Counted from the first letter of the stretch, positions 35,413 through 48,014 are shown. The stretch is 64,000 bases of DNA from Helianthus annuus (GCF_002127325.2 NC_035434.2:77135343-77199342); one strand, 5' to 3'. Numbers and translations: made by a program. The notes: a model not told the origin generated them from the letters alone.

Positions 35413-37091
35413 ATGAAGTCCACAAAGTCACCCGAATATAAACGCGATAAGACTGACAAAGAAATGAAGAAGGGAACATCAAAACAAGGTTATAATTGTT
35501 ACATTTTGTGTGATTTAAATGTCGAAAACGCGAGTTTATGATTTCTATGAACATTGTACATGTATACTTTGAGTTTGGGTTTGTAAACGCCATATAAAGT
35601 ATAACTTTGAAATATCTTTAAATATGACGGCTAACTAATGTTATGATGCATTGTACAAATTTTGAACGCCAAATGTGTTATGAAAACGCCAGCTATGGAC
35701 CTTTTACCTTTCATCATAACTATAGAAGTTACTAAACACCGTAATATATAATAACTATTGAAGTACATGAAAACGCGACAACCCTCTAAAACGCCATTTT
35801 TATTTTCCTCCTATTTAGGCAAGGAGGGGCAGAAAAGTGAAATTAAAGGTGCATGCTGAAAGGGGCAAAAACGCCAAGAAGAGAAACGCTAGAAGTCAGG
35901 AAGAATCTTTTTATGAGTTCAATGGTTCTAGAGTTTTATTAAGAGTATCTCCTTCAAACTTGACTGTTTGGTTTAGAATTTTTAATTCAAATCAAATATA
36001 TGCTATATAGAACATGGGATTTGGTGCTGCCTTAAAAAATAACCATAGACAGTATCCCTACAATGCGTAGCTACTAGCTGGTGGAAAATTACAATGAAAG
36101 AACAAACAATTTAAAAATTGGCAACCATATGATTCATATCAACGTAGAATTGATCCACTCTTTAACATGTGAACCAAACAGAAACGTGGCCGTCATGGCA
36201 AAAAGAATGTCAAAGACGGGCCCAGTAGTTGCGGAATGGAAAGGAAAAGTTAGCAGGATAGCCTGGATAACAAGATTAGGTGTGAAGCCATACTTTGATG
36301 ACATTCTACCTCAGATGCATGATTATGGAAGAAACTTCAGTCTAAATTTCCTTGTTGCATTCTTCACCATCATTGGGCATGTAAGTGATAACGCAACTGT
36401 TAACCAACAATTTTTGCACAACGTTAAACCAAAAATGAAGTGGTGTGATTACCTCATTGAATGTTTACAATAAGCAAAAAGTGCATGGATGCTAAAAAAA
36501 CATTTCATAGGGCCCTTGATCGTAGTTGCGATATGAACTAATTTTATGTAACATAGTTTGCTCAATAACAACCTAAAACTACTATCTTTTAATGCAGCTG
36601 GCTTTGGTGAATGATGCTTGTGAGAGAAGTAGGTTGGATAGAATAGAAGGTTACCTAATAGAATGGGTTATAGTGAGAGTTCTAGAAATGTTGGAGGAAA
36701 CATTAGTTAAGAGGATATATGGTGGTGAACTAAAACGCCATGATGGGAAGGCTCAGAAGAAAACAACTGTTTGGAAGGTTAAGAAGCCATAATTTGAATA
36801 TGTTGTTAAAAAAAGCCACGTCCAAAAAGGCTAAAATTATACCGGTTGTTGATGAAAATGATATTGATTGTGGTGATGTTGACAATGATGATGATAATGA
36901 TGTTGATAATAATGTTCATGATGAGGTTAACGATGATGATGGTTTTTATCATGATGTTTATAATGAATATGTTGAGGTGTTTGACAAAACGCCACAAATG
37001 GAAAAACCCACATATGTCAACCACAATCGTATAGATCTTGACCCCAAAGTGCAAAATGCCATGGCTATGGATGATGATGAGGAAGAAGCTT
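35413..37091 (+). pseudogene. N-terminal part of an Ulp1-type transposon gene, broken
   Basis: A possible first exon starts at 35413 (MKSTKSPEYKRDK). Better supported is 36081-36473, with IAWITRLGVKPYFDDILPQ, then NFLVAFFTIIG and WCDYLIECL, followed across an in-frame stop by AKSAW...FIGPL. Another exon-like block follows (36597-36790) and then an acidic, Asp-rich stretch in a shifted frame (36840-37091) containing FDKTPQMEK. This pattern matches, from memory, the region before the cysteine-protease domain of plant Ulp1-type proteins carried by MULE-like transposons. The protease itself is not seen. At 37092 the ORF is cut by a Copia insertion; it resumes after the nested elements. Confidence 0.5.
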
Positions 37092-37534
37092 TGTTGGTGC
37101 AGTTGTCTGTCAACTACATCTTCGTTCGAGTCTTAGGTTAGGGCAGATTATATCATGCACGGAAATCGAGAAATCATGTTTTAGTCATGGTTTCGCTTAT
37201 ATGTCATAGAGTAGTTTCTCTTGTATGTCAACATGTAGTTTCGCTCATATGGCAGTATAGTAGTTTCGCTTATATGTCATGACTGTATAAGCGAAACCTC
37301 CACCCTATATAAAGGGTCATTTGAGCGAAACCAATAGTAGTTAGGTTGTGATCTTGTATGGTACGGCGAAGCCCTGCCGGATTGTCTCCAGCGCTTGTAC
37401 TTTGTTAGCAGATCAATAAAAGAGACGTTAAATTGTGAAATCAAGCTAAACAAAGACTGAATCAATGAATTCCGCCTCTGATTCAGTCTGAGCACTCTTC
37501 TGATCGACTCGTCAGGTCGTATCGCGATCCTACA
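37092..37534 (+). repeat. 5' LTR of gag-only Copia element
   Basis: 443 bp, TG...CA. Holds several (G)TTTCGCT(T/C)ATATG words, and the inverted word AGCGAAACC near 37281 and 37324. A TATA box ctatataaag lies at about 37305. Very similar to 42347-42789. Confidence 0.92.
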
Positions 37535-37548
37535 AGTGGTATCAGAGC

Positions 37549-38145
37549 TCAGGAGGAAGAGTTCTTATTGTTTAGCTCGTTTTCGCTCAAAAATTCTGAT
37601 TTCTACACCTTCTTTCATCATCAGATCAAGTTTTAACGGTCAAAATTGGATAAAAATTTCGCAGACTGTGTGTTATTGGACATAGACAAACCCTGGAAAG
37701 TTTCGGATCAAAATACGGACTAAAAATGGATCAAACTACCTTCCGAGTAAGTTTCGCTTTTACGAACACTTGGTAGTCTCGCTTATTTGGACAATTAGTT
37801 TCGCTCCGGTGTCACATATTTAGAGGTTCCGCTCCAAATTGCTTGGTAGTTCCGCTTTTGTGTCATCTTAATTGAAGTTTCGCTCCAAGTGCACATCAAC
37901 AGTTTCGCTTATTCGAACATCAGTAGTTCCGCTCTTGTGAACAATACTAGTTTCGCTCTTAAGAACAAAACTGGTTTCGCTTTTGTGATCATATAGTTTC
38001 GCTCATAAGGATCCGCTCCAAAGGACATCAGTAGTTTCGTTTTTCTGAACATTATAGTTTCGCTTATGGGTGCAAACATCTGGTTTCGCTCATTTGGACT
38101 TGACCTAGTTTCGCTTATTTGGACTTGACCAGGATTGTTAGAAAA
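37549..38145 (+). other. Leader with array of about 16 GTTTCGCT words
   Basis: Between 37748 and 38120 the word (A)GTTTCGCT or close variants (GTTCCGCT, GTCTCGCT) occurs about every 20-27 bases, usually followed by T/C-rich bases and then a variable spacer. No ORF. Confidence 0.8.
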
Positions 38146-40470
38146 ATGACAATGATGTTTGATGACCAGGAAAACAATGATCTTAAAAGGTTAAATGATT
38201 GGTATCGAGGATATTTCAGTAGTTCTTATCAGAAATTGCCCAAAGAGGTTTGGAGTAAACGTTTCGAATGTTTTCTGAGTAAGAAAGATGAAAAATTGGA
38301 TGATTTGGAGAAGCGTTTTGATCGTTTGATTGACTATTTGAAAGAAAATCAAATAGTAATATCAGAAACTGAAATGGTATCAAAGTTTGCTAATGGATTA
38401 CCAGCTGAATGGAATGATTTTTTGAAAAATCTGAAAGAAAATTCTAGTTTTTCAAAACTACCTCTGAATAAATTCATCAGCAAACTTAAAAATCATGATT
38501 ATGAACTTTATGAAAAGAAGAGAGATGTGTTGGATAATATAAAAATGAATTTGGATGATTTGAATTTAGATGTGATATATGAAATAAACAAAAGAATCAA
38601 TGTTTGTTGGGCAGCAAAAAGAAATTTGATATATGATATGAAAAGGGGTTGTTATATTGATGATAATGGAAATCCTCTTGATTTCGTTACAATCTTTGGT
38701 GCAGGTACATATAAGATAGAGAAAGAACAAGTTCCAAAGATTGAAGAATCTATGAAGAATGAAATTTCAAATTCTGAATCAGTGTGCTTCAAATGTGACA
38801 ATTTTAAGACTGACAATGACAAACTCTTGAAGGATGCGGAAAGTTTGACATCGGAAGTCAAGAAGTTGAAAGATGAGAAGCAAACTGATGAAAAACAGAT
38901 TCTGAATTTACAGGGAAAGTGTGATAAGTTGAAATCCGAGAATGTTAAACTGTTAAATGACTTAAACAGTTTAATATCAGAAAACAAGTTTTTGAAAGAA
39001 AAAGAAAAAGACTTTGAAAGCAAAAAGAAATCGTTAGAAAATGAAGATTTCTGGATAAAACTGGAGAACAAAAATCTGAAAGCTAATGAGACAAAATTTC
39101 AAGAACAGATAAAAGATTTGGAAAATGAAAAGTCTGTTGTTGAAAATATGAAAAATGAGAATGAAAAAGCAATCAAGTCTCATCGTGAAAAGAATATCTC
39201 AGATTGAAAATGAAGCTGAGAGTTCAAGAAACAAGATTGATGAACTTGAAAAGAAATTGATAGGTTTTGTGACTGCATCAGACAGTTTGAATTTTCCCTG
39301 TCCAAAACCAATCAATTCAGTTCCAATAAGTGACAGTGTCACAAACTTTGACAATGTCAAAGTTGAAGATTGTGATGAGAAATCTGATGATGAAAATGAT
39401 AAAATTGAAAAACAAAAATTGTTTTTGAAATTGAAAGAAAAATTTCAGAAAACTGTTCTACAATCGACTGAAAAGGGAGAATGTTCTAAGCAAAAACCTT
39501 TGAAGAAGAAAGTGGAACAAAAACAAAAGGGTAAAAATTTGAAAAATGTTCAAAAAGAGAATAACAGCTCATCAGATCGATCATCCAATCAAAATAAAAA
39601 ATTACAAAAAGTAAAAAATGATAATTCAAAAATAGTTGGTAATAAGTGGTGCAGGTCGGACCACAGTGCTCAAAAGTCAAATCCAGCAATTAACAGGAGA
39701 AAGGAATATCACTAAGCCAAACAGTGCTTTGATCTGAGTATTTGGGCTGAAAACGGTGATTGGTATGATAACAGAGTGTGTTACCGATGCGGTTATCAAG
39801 GACACATTGCTGTTAACTGCCAGAGAAGGAATTTTGAGACGAGAAGATGCTTTAATTGCAACATCAGAGGTCACATTGCCAGAGATTGCCCAAGGAGATC
39901 AAATGAAAGATTGAGGGCTAATTCTAAGAAATTGGCAAAGATTCCAGTCAATGTCAAGCCCCATGAACAGAAGGTTCTAAAATCTAAAGTTCAAGAACAG
40001 ACAATTCAAGAAAAGAAAGTTAAACTTTCACAGGGGCAGAAAGACAGACTGAGAAGAAGAGGAAGAAGGCCAGAGAGTATCTAGAGAAGATTTTGTCCTC
40101 GGGTTCATCAGTTAGTAAGAATAAGGGTTCTGATGAATCGACTCCCTCAATTGCAAAGTCAAGCAAGACGAATTCATCGGATACAAATCTGAGGACGAAA
40201 GGAGAAAAGAAGAAGAAGAAAATGGTCGGCGATGAATCTGATGTGTTAAAGTCAGATAAGCCACCTTCAGGCGATGAATCTGACAGATCAAAGTTAGACA
40301 AGCCTTGTGCAGGCAATGATTCTGGTTTGTCAAAACCAGAGAAGCCTGGTGTTGAGGTAAAAAAGGAGAATTCAGGTTTAACAATGGATGATGCAAATTT
40401 TCCACCATTGTTGAACAAGAATTCGAAATCACCCAAGGACCGTCAGGCTTGGGTGAATCTTTTCAAATAG
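38146..40470 (+). pseudogene. gag of the non-autonomous Copia element, frameshifted
   Basis: The first plausible ATG is 38146 (MTMMFDDQEN). The N-terminal part is gag-like (FANGLPAEWNDFLKNL), followed by a very long Lys/Glu/Asn coiled coil to about 39300. The frame shifts near 39200. Two CCHC knuckles, CYRCGYQGHIAVNC (39779-39820) and CFNCNIRGHIARDC (39848-39889), lie after a stop at 39713-39715, and a further shift near 40085 leads to a Ser/Lys/Asp-rich tail ending at 40470. In this family gag coats the RNA. As it stands the protein would be truncated. Confidence 0.8.
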
Positions 40471-42346
40471 AAAAACCTGACTTGCCGGAGTTCCCAGGTT
40501 GGTAAGAGTGGAACATGAATCGGCACATTTCTTGAGAAATTTCGCTCTGGTGATTTTTCGCCTTACATGTGGTAAATCAGGGACATTAAGTTGTACTTGA
40601 TTTTCTACAAGTGATGTTTGAAATTTAAAACCGAAATTGTAAAATCTGTCATGTATATGAAGAAAACAAGGTGATGAAGTAACCCCGAATTTACAAATGT
40701 TTGGTAAAACAAACTAACTTTTTCGGAAAAACCATTTTGATTAAAACAAACTTAAGTGTTTTGAGATCATAATGGGAAAATAGTTTGTTGTAAGGGGGAG
40801 TTCTGATTGTTTACGCTAGGTGGATGGAGAATTGAAGTGATTCTCATCAAGTTGTCAACTTTGTACAGTTTGTTTCAAATTTTCTCCGAAAATCAAAATT
40901 GAAACATATTTTGATTTTAGGGGGAGAAAAAATTCTAAAAAATTAGAAAATTTGAAAATGTCAAAAACATCGGAAAAATTAAAAATGAGTTTTGGTGCGA
41001 ATAAGGGGAAATGATAGTACATCAGCTAGACTGGCACAGTACGCTAAAGATTTGTAATGTATAAATGCAATTAAGCAGTCTCGCTAAAGATGTGCTGGTA
41101 GGTTTTCACAGAATTAGTAGATCAGTTTGGGATATTAACATAAATTTCACTTGCGTCTACGTGGGGAACACCTCCAGGATATATAGGTAACCCCTGAAAT
41201 CCTGTTTGAAGGGTCCCGTATTCTGAGATACTAGGTCTTTATACTCAGTGATATCTGGGGTATTATCCCGGGACTTCTGCTGTATGGAAGTACTGACCTA
41301 GTCCCCGGATAATACTTTCTGCAAAAAGCTTTGAAATATAAGCTCGCCCTCAGCATGCTGATGAAACAATAAAATTGATGGTCGCTGCTATTGAAAACAA
41401 AAGATCCTCTAAAGGGGACACACCGAAAAGTCGAAGCCGTCATCTCTCTGCGTATACAGAAGTATCGACATGAGCTCTCACGGCCCTCGCACCTACCCCT
41501 TAACATATATCAGCTGTGGTATACTCACCTGTAAGACTGAATACTGGGGTCTGGATATGGGAGTATATACTGAGGTGGGACACATGTAGATGTTTAAGTT
41601 CTAAAACACTAATTCAATATCCCGAACAGGTTGAAAGTTTTGTGAGAATTTAAGTGGATCAATATATCGGCAATCTATGCGAATTGTTTAATGCTTAAAA
41701 TGAAATAACAGCTTAACGATGCTAGTGTTTAGTCGGCAGTTGATATGATCCTCTTGCACGAACTCACAAAAATAATGATTGTACATATTTCATTTTTGCA
41801 TTTAATTTCTGTTATTGCATTTATGTTTCATATTTTGAAAAATTCAAAAAGATTTTTGACAACTGATGTTGGAAAGCTGATATTCAAAGTCTCAAAGGCT
41901 AAACATGATGAACAGATGGTTTGGTTAATTTGGTTTGAAATGTTTAATCAGATTTTGGAAAGTTTCAAAGTTTGATAAGTTTTACATGTGAGGATTCTCA
42001 AAGGTTTAGTTGATTCATTAAGTTGAATCACAATTTTGTTTGTTTGTAATAGAGTGTTTGAGTTGTGTAGGTTTCTGATCCTGTTGCTACGGAAAGCCAG
42101 GAGATACATCAGAATCTGAGAAGAGTGTTTAAGATGATAAAGCCAGGATTTGATTTCAATGGTGATAACAAATTCCAGACGGCGATCCCAGCTTGATGAT
42201 AGGGGGAGTCTGATGAGAGTTAGAGCCAGAGAAAGTTCCAGGTACATGATTCCAGGAAGAGTTCCTGAAGAAGACCGATCAAGATTGAAGAGTTGTCATG
42301 TTTGAAGACTCTCACTGAAGATTCCGTCAACATTCAAGGGGGAGTC
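40471..42346 (+). other. Non-coding 3' region of the gag-only Copia element
   Basis: No supportable ORF in 1.9 kb. It has several internal polypurine tracts, the hairpins described separately, and further segments shared with the 5508-7033 spacer (GTGGGGAACAC near 41162; TATACTCACCTGT near 41520 and GGTGGGAC near 41573). Confidence 0.6.
41260..41484 (+). ncRNA. Two copies of the conserved Sirevirus spacer hairpin
   Basis: Copy a' (41260-41315): stem GTATTATCCCGGGAC with GTCCCCGGATAATAC pairs at 14 of 15 positions around a 26-base loop holding TTCTGCT, inner stem GTAT/GTAC with a GGAA tetraloop, and TGACCTA. Copy c' (41436-41484): stem GCCGT/ACGGC around TCTCTGC, GTAT...GTAT and CGACAT. These match the loops at 6258-6547 while the outer stems differ. 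Upstream the segment TCTGAGAT....GGTCTTTATA is also shared with the other element. Confidence 0.55.
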
Positions 42347-42789
42347 TGTTGGTGCAGTTGTCTGTCGACTACATCTTCGTTCGAGTCTTAGGTTCGGGCA
42401 GATTGTATCATGCACGGAAATCGAGAAATCATGTTTTAGTCATGGTTTCACTTATATGTCATAGAGTAGTTTCGCTTGTATGTCAACATGTAGTTTCGCT
42501 CATATGGCAATATAGTAGTTTCGCTTATATGTCATGACTGTATAAGCGAAACCTCCACCCTATATAAAGGGTCATTTGAGCGAAACCAATAGTAGTTAGG
42601 TTGTGATCTTGTATGGTACGGCGAAGCCCTGCCGGATTGTCTCCAGCGCTTGTACTTTGTTAGCAGATCAATAAAAGAGATGTTAAATTGTGAAATCAAG
42701 CTAAACAAAGACTGAATCAATGAATTCCGCCTCTGATTCAGTCTGAGCACTCTTCTGATCGACTCGTCAGGTCGTATCACGATCCTACA
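42347..42789 (+). repeat. 3' LTR of gag-only Copia element
   Basis: 443 bp, partner of 37092-37534 with only a handful of substitutions (for example cgactac/caactac and atcacg/atcgcg). Confidence 0.92.
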
Positions 42790-43804
42790 AGATTATATTC
42801 CAAAAATTGTTGTAGAGGATTTAGAAAGACAAAAGTATGACATAAAAGAACACCATGTATGAAGTTGAGGATTAGGCATAGCATAACACCACACTTGATT
42901 CACACTTGATTCACGAAAACCCTAAGTCGACGAAGAACTAGGATTCTTCGCCCAAACCCATGTCGACAAAGTATAGTTCTTCGTCACAATCACTCCTCGA
43001 CGAAGGAGGGGTCTTCGTCGTCAACACCCTTGACAAAGAATAGTTCTTCGTCAAGAGGTCCTTCGCAGAAAAGGGGCCTCGGCCCAGGTTATTCGGCCCA
43101 GAATTTTTATGCGTATAATTTCTTGTAAAACGTAACCGCAAATCACAAAACCCTAAGGCTCTCTCTCTCTCTCTATCTCTCCATTTCTCTCTTCCCTGTG
43201 TGACGACATCTAGGTCTCGAAGACCCCATCTTGAGCAAACTAATCAGTTCGGTATTTCGGTTAGTGTCTTGTTCTCGTTCATTGGATTAATACCCGACAC
43301 GTGGTTTTGTGTAGTGATGACTTTGTATGAGAATGTAGGGTCTTGTGTATATAATGTTTCATTATTTATTGGCCGTATTAATGTTGATTACGTAGTTAGG
43401 GTTTGTATGATGATAGTGTGAATATTCTTGTGTGTTTTGATGATCATTGTCCTGATTGGATTTGGTGTTGGTTTGTATTGGGAAACTGATGGTTCTGGTG
43501 GTACATGTTTAACATGCGATTATGGCCAATGATTGTTAGAATGAATTGTATGTTAAATGGAAAATGTTACGTGTTGAGTAGTTAATGATTGTTCATGATT
43601 AGGGTGTATAATCATGGTTAAAACTGTCGATTAATCTGATATGGGAAAACTGTCAAACTTGTTAACTGTTGTTACGAAATGAAATGAGTTGTAACTGTCT
43701 GATGAGGGGCGACGAAGACCTCCCCCACGAAGAGTCTAGTTCGACGAAGAATCTAACTCTTTGTAAATTAATTCTTGACTAACCTCTATGATTCTTCGCC
43801 TTAC

Positions 43805-45010
43805 TGATGGATGGGTTTAGGAATGTGATTTATATGTGTTTAATGTCTAATCTTATGCATATTTGGTTGTTTATATGTGTGGAACTGGATAACTATGAGA
43901 AAATTATGTTTTGTAGGTTAAATATGAAGATTGGATGAGTTTTGGGGAGTGCTAATGGATTGAAAATGAAGATATTAGAAGATGGCATGATAGAGGGTTG
44001 AATTACGAAGACGTGGGCGAAAAGGGTGCGTAAAACAGAGCTAAAACGAAGAAGTTATGAAGAAAACAATTTTAGAAGAATCTGCCGACTGTAAGCTACG
44101 GTTCACCAACCATAGCCTACGGTTGGGTGCAGAAGTGAAACAGAATTCTGGAACCGTAAGCTACGGTTCCCAAACCGTAGCCTACGGTTTGGGTTACGAA
44201 AAAACACGAATTTGAGGGTTTTTTATGATATATTAGGGTTGGCTAATGTGGGCAATCATTATCTATCAATCACGGTTAATCAAGGGCACTCCAAGACTCA
44301 ATTTTCAAGGCTTCTTTCACTCAATTCCATCAAGATTCTTCATCCGATCATCGAAGCAATCATGAATTCATCATCAATTCAAGCTTTTGAAGATTCTTCG
44401 TGCGAGATGAGCGGCTAAACTTTTTATGGTTTCCTCCGGATGGAGGGTTTTTGTAAGTTAATGAATATTATGTGTTGATACAATCGTTTTGACTTGGTGA
44501 TCTAAGCATTCGATGCTTTTCACCATGGATTTGATTTCTTGATTGTAAACAGTTACGTTTATTTAAACCTTAATTTCTAAGCATTCAGTTCCCGAGAGTT
44601 TTAGTAATTGGGATATATTTGACATGGGGTTAGGGTTTGTAAATTGTAATTGATAATCATTCGATAACCTCCCGTTATGTATTGACCGGAGTACTTAGTC
44701 GTTGGTTATCACAATTAATGAATAAAAATTAACACCTATGTGTATGTAGGTAACGATTAAACACATAGTTGAAGTTAATTGCAAAACCTGAAATCTGGAG
44801 GAACCATCTTTCTTCTCATTGATTTAAAACACAATTTTATTCGTTAATTTAGCTATTTATCAAAATCAACAAACCGATTTTCTTATTCAGTAATAGTTAA
44901 TCAATCCTTTCCATTACGACACTTTCCACAGTCCTCCCTTGGTTCGATATCCGACTTATCCTATCTACATAGTTTAATTGGTTTTTGCATGTCCATAACG
45001 ACAGACATCA
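43805..45010 (+). repeat. 5' LTR of Athila/Tat-like element
   Basis: 1206 bp. Contains short near-palindromes at 44088-44192: ctgtaagctacggtt, accgtaagctacggt and accgtagcctacggt. The short ORF-like stretch near 44212 is not a gene; it is repeated in the other LTR. Confidence 0.92.
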
Positions 45011-45290
45011 AAATGGCGCCGTTGCCGGGGAGGCGTGCGCAAAGTGCTTAGTGTTAAGTTCTAATTTTAGTTAAATATACGAAAATCCAAAAATAGTGTC
45101 TTTTCATTTTGTTCTGTTTTGTTCGGATTTACGCGAGGTTTTCTTGTTTTTGTTTGTGCAGGTGATCTAGGAAGTGTATGCATCATACTCGGAACTCCGG
45201 GAAGTCATCACCATTAGTGTTCGACCTAGAGATCGAGTATTACACCATGAGAACAATGTTCTACAATCACCTATACCGACATCTAAAACA

Positions 45291-48014
45291 ATGGAGAACT
45301 CAACAACCCCGGAGAAACAACCGCAAGACCCACTTCCACAACAACAATTCTCACCAACACCTACCCAAACTTCACCGAACACTACCATACCAGTTTCACC
45401 ACCACCACCACAGTCTACACAAGCTACTTCTACATCTCCAGTACCATCGTTCTCAACCTTTTTCCCAAGCTTTGACATCACTCAACCAATTTCCACCCAA
45501 GCAACATCCCTTCAATACCCAAGTGCAACCCAGACTCTCAATTTAAAGCATTTGTCTCCTTATGTTAGAATCATTCCCGATGATGTTGCAGCACCAGGTC
45601 AGACTCAAGCACCTAATGCAACATCAATTTCGTCAGCCACCCGACCGGTTATTTCACAGCAAAGTCAGCCAATGCCACATCTTTATAGGTCGACCATTTA
45701 TGATCAAGGAAATAACTCAGGAGAGCTCGATGATGGCTATGAGGAATATGATAACTATGTGGGTCAAAACGAGAGACAAGTGGTTAACACGGGTAGCTAT
45801 GAGAAGCAAACAGTCGGATTGGGTGCGGCCGAGAGAGTCAATCAAGGGAATGTGGGGTATCAACAATATGTGCAACCAACGCCAATACAACAACAGATAC
45901 CACAACAATATCATCAACCTGACCCACTCAATCAGCAGCCTGCTCCGAGAAGGCCGGTGGTGGATATTCCATTACCACCGTCGGTACCTCAGATGTCGGG
46001 TCAGATAAGACCGCTACCACGCAACTTACACCGACAGGCGATTTTACCGGAAGGTATTCCACGGCGAAATAATCAGGGTCCAGTTCGAGGTATCGAGAGC
46101 CACTTCAGGCCCGCTATAGTTAACAACCCGTCACCGGTTGTGATCCCGCAATTATAAGGAGGGCGCTCGTTTGAAGTACGGACATAATCGATATCCAGTT
46201 TGCCTAAGTTTCATGGTCACGCACATGAAGAACCATATCTACACATTGCTGCATATGATGCACGTTGCAACACAATCAGCAGCCAAGGTTTCTCAGTTGA
46301 TGATGTGAAATTGGTGCTTTTCCAATTCACACTTAAAGACAAAGCACAACAATGGTTTCATTCGCTACCGTCAGCTTCGATCTTCACATGGGATGAAATG
46401 CAACAACAATTTTTAGATGAATTCTATACTCATTTGCGTACTAACAACGCCAGGAAGGATATTCGAGGGTTTCGACAACAGCCCGGTGAGTTATTTCACG
46501 AAGCGTTCAATCGTTTCAAAATGATGCTCAAGAACTGTCCACATCATGAGATATATTTGTGGGAGCTTATTAATACATTCCACGAAGGCCTAACAGATGA
46601 AGATGCCAGGGATGTAAATTCAATATCCAATGGCACATTTGGAACGAATTACGAAGAAGATGATTGGGAATATTTAGAAAGAACCGCAAGGGCGTCAAAA
46701 CGCAAAGCTCAATCTTCTAGAAGTGCACAACATTCGACATTGAAAGCTGCAGACCAGTTACCAGAGACTGGGGGACCATACCCATTGTGTGGTCATTGTG
46801 GGGATATAGGGCACATTGCTGATCAGTGCCCTAGCATTATCGGTAATCTGGATGAGGTGAATATGATGCAGGGTAATGGGAACAGGTATTCGGGTTTCCA
46901 AGGAAATAATCAATATTATCAGCCCCGAAACCAAAATAATTATCAAGGGGGTAATAATTCGGGTTTCTGACGAAACTACCAGTAAAATAGTGGTCAGGGG
47001 AACAATGATATGATGGAGATGTTGAAAGCAATTCAACTTGATTTACAAAATCAAAGGCTTGAATTGAAAAATCTTGCTCAAAAGGAGGAGATGCGAGATA
47101 AATCCGTTCAATCATTAACCACACAAATGGCCCAACTTGTAACTGATGTGAAGGAGCTAAAGCAGCAACAAGGGAAGCTGCCAAGTGATACTCAACCAAA
47201 CCCCAAGAATCCACGGACCACATTGATCAGTGGGGTAAATCCAGTTCCTAATAATACTTGTTATGATAATGGTTTGTTTGCTTCGAATGTGATTGCAGGT
47301 CTAAATGAAGCGGTTGTGGAAGAAAGTGGAATCGATTTGGGGGAGCCGATTGTCTCCATCAGAGTTGGGAAGTTCAAAATCCACAACGCATTGCTGGACT
47401 ATGGAGCAGGAGTGAGCGTGTTACCTGGTAGCTTGTATGACTAGTATGACTTCGGTCCGCTACAAGCGTGTGATAGCATGGCCATGTTCGCAGATGCGAG
47501 TTTGAAACGGCCACGGGGGGTTGTGAAGAATGTGGTCATCCAACTTGGCGATTTTTACTACCCGGTTGATTTTATGGTGGTCGATTATGCACCATCGCTT
47601 ACATACGAGTAGCCGCAGGTAGTTTTGGGTCGCCCATTCCTATATACCGCGAACGCCCAGATTGATTGTCGAAGCGGAATGGTCACCATGAGCTATAAGA
47701 ATTGTAAGTTGTACTTTAATGTGTTTTTAAAAACTATTTCTTACGATCCTGTTAATGATGCTTGTCACACAGTTGCTACTAATGAACATGATTCAAGTGT
47801 GACAAAGGACAAGTTAGAGGCGAGTGGATATCGGGTGAAGAAGTCAAGTGTGAGAAGGCCATTTGGCGGAGGAAAACCACCTGATGGTGGGTTTGGATGG
47901 GGTAATGAAACTGTAGTTAACCCCAACCGAAGTGAAACGGTGACCCTCCCTAAAAACTGGATGGATATATACGGAGAGACATGGGAGGGAAAACGTGCAG
48001 CTGAACCACCTTGA
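45291..48014 (+). pseudogene. gag-protease of Athila/Tat-like element, six in-frame stops
   Basis: A single frame throughout. The N-terminus is Pro/Gln-rich from ATG 45291. The gag core (46200-46600) has LPKFHGHAHEEPYLH, AQQWFHSLPSASIFTWDEM and FLDEFYTH. The zinc knuckle CGHCGDIGHIADQC is near 46791-46832. The protease region has NALLDYGAGVSVLPGSLYD near 47388-47445 and VVLGRPFLYTANAQIDCRSG near 47620. The protease D-x-G-A motif reads DYGA rather than the usual DLGA/DTGA. Stops at 46155, 46185, 46968, 46983, 47442 and 47610 interrupt an otherwise intact frame, and most replace positions where Gln or Arg would fit. In family members gag forms the particle and the protease processes it. Confidence 0.85.

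Larger units (their letters stand above)
37092..42789 (+). mobile_element. Gag-only, Sirevirus-derived non-autonomous Copia element (TR-GAG type)
   Basis: Two 443-bp LTRs (37092-37534 and 42347-42789), iMet primer site TGGTATCAGAGC at 37537-37548, and PPT aagggggagtc directly before the 3' LTR. The flanks agctt/agatt give a 4-of-5 TSD. The 4.8-kb interior encodes gag only; no protease, integrase, RT or RNase H motif appears in any frame. Repeated G5 tracts (40792, 40918, 42199, 42336) recall the multiple PPTs of Sireviruses. It also shares spacer hairpins with the 2291-14639 element. It would need another element's pol to move. Confidence 0.88.

Noticed and set aside
38652..39071. 139-aa minus-strand ORF rich in Ser/Phe
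   Set aside because: Antisense shadow of the gag coiled coil in the gag-only Copia element.
45178..45546. His/Pro/Gln-rich 122-aa ORF
   Set aside because: Overlaps the Athila-like gag N-terminus in another frame; the gag frame continues much further and carries the domains.
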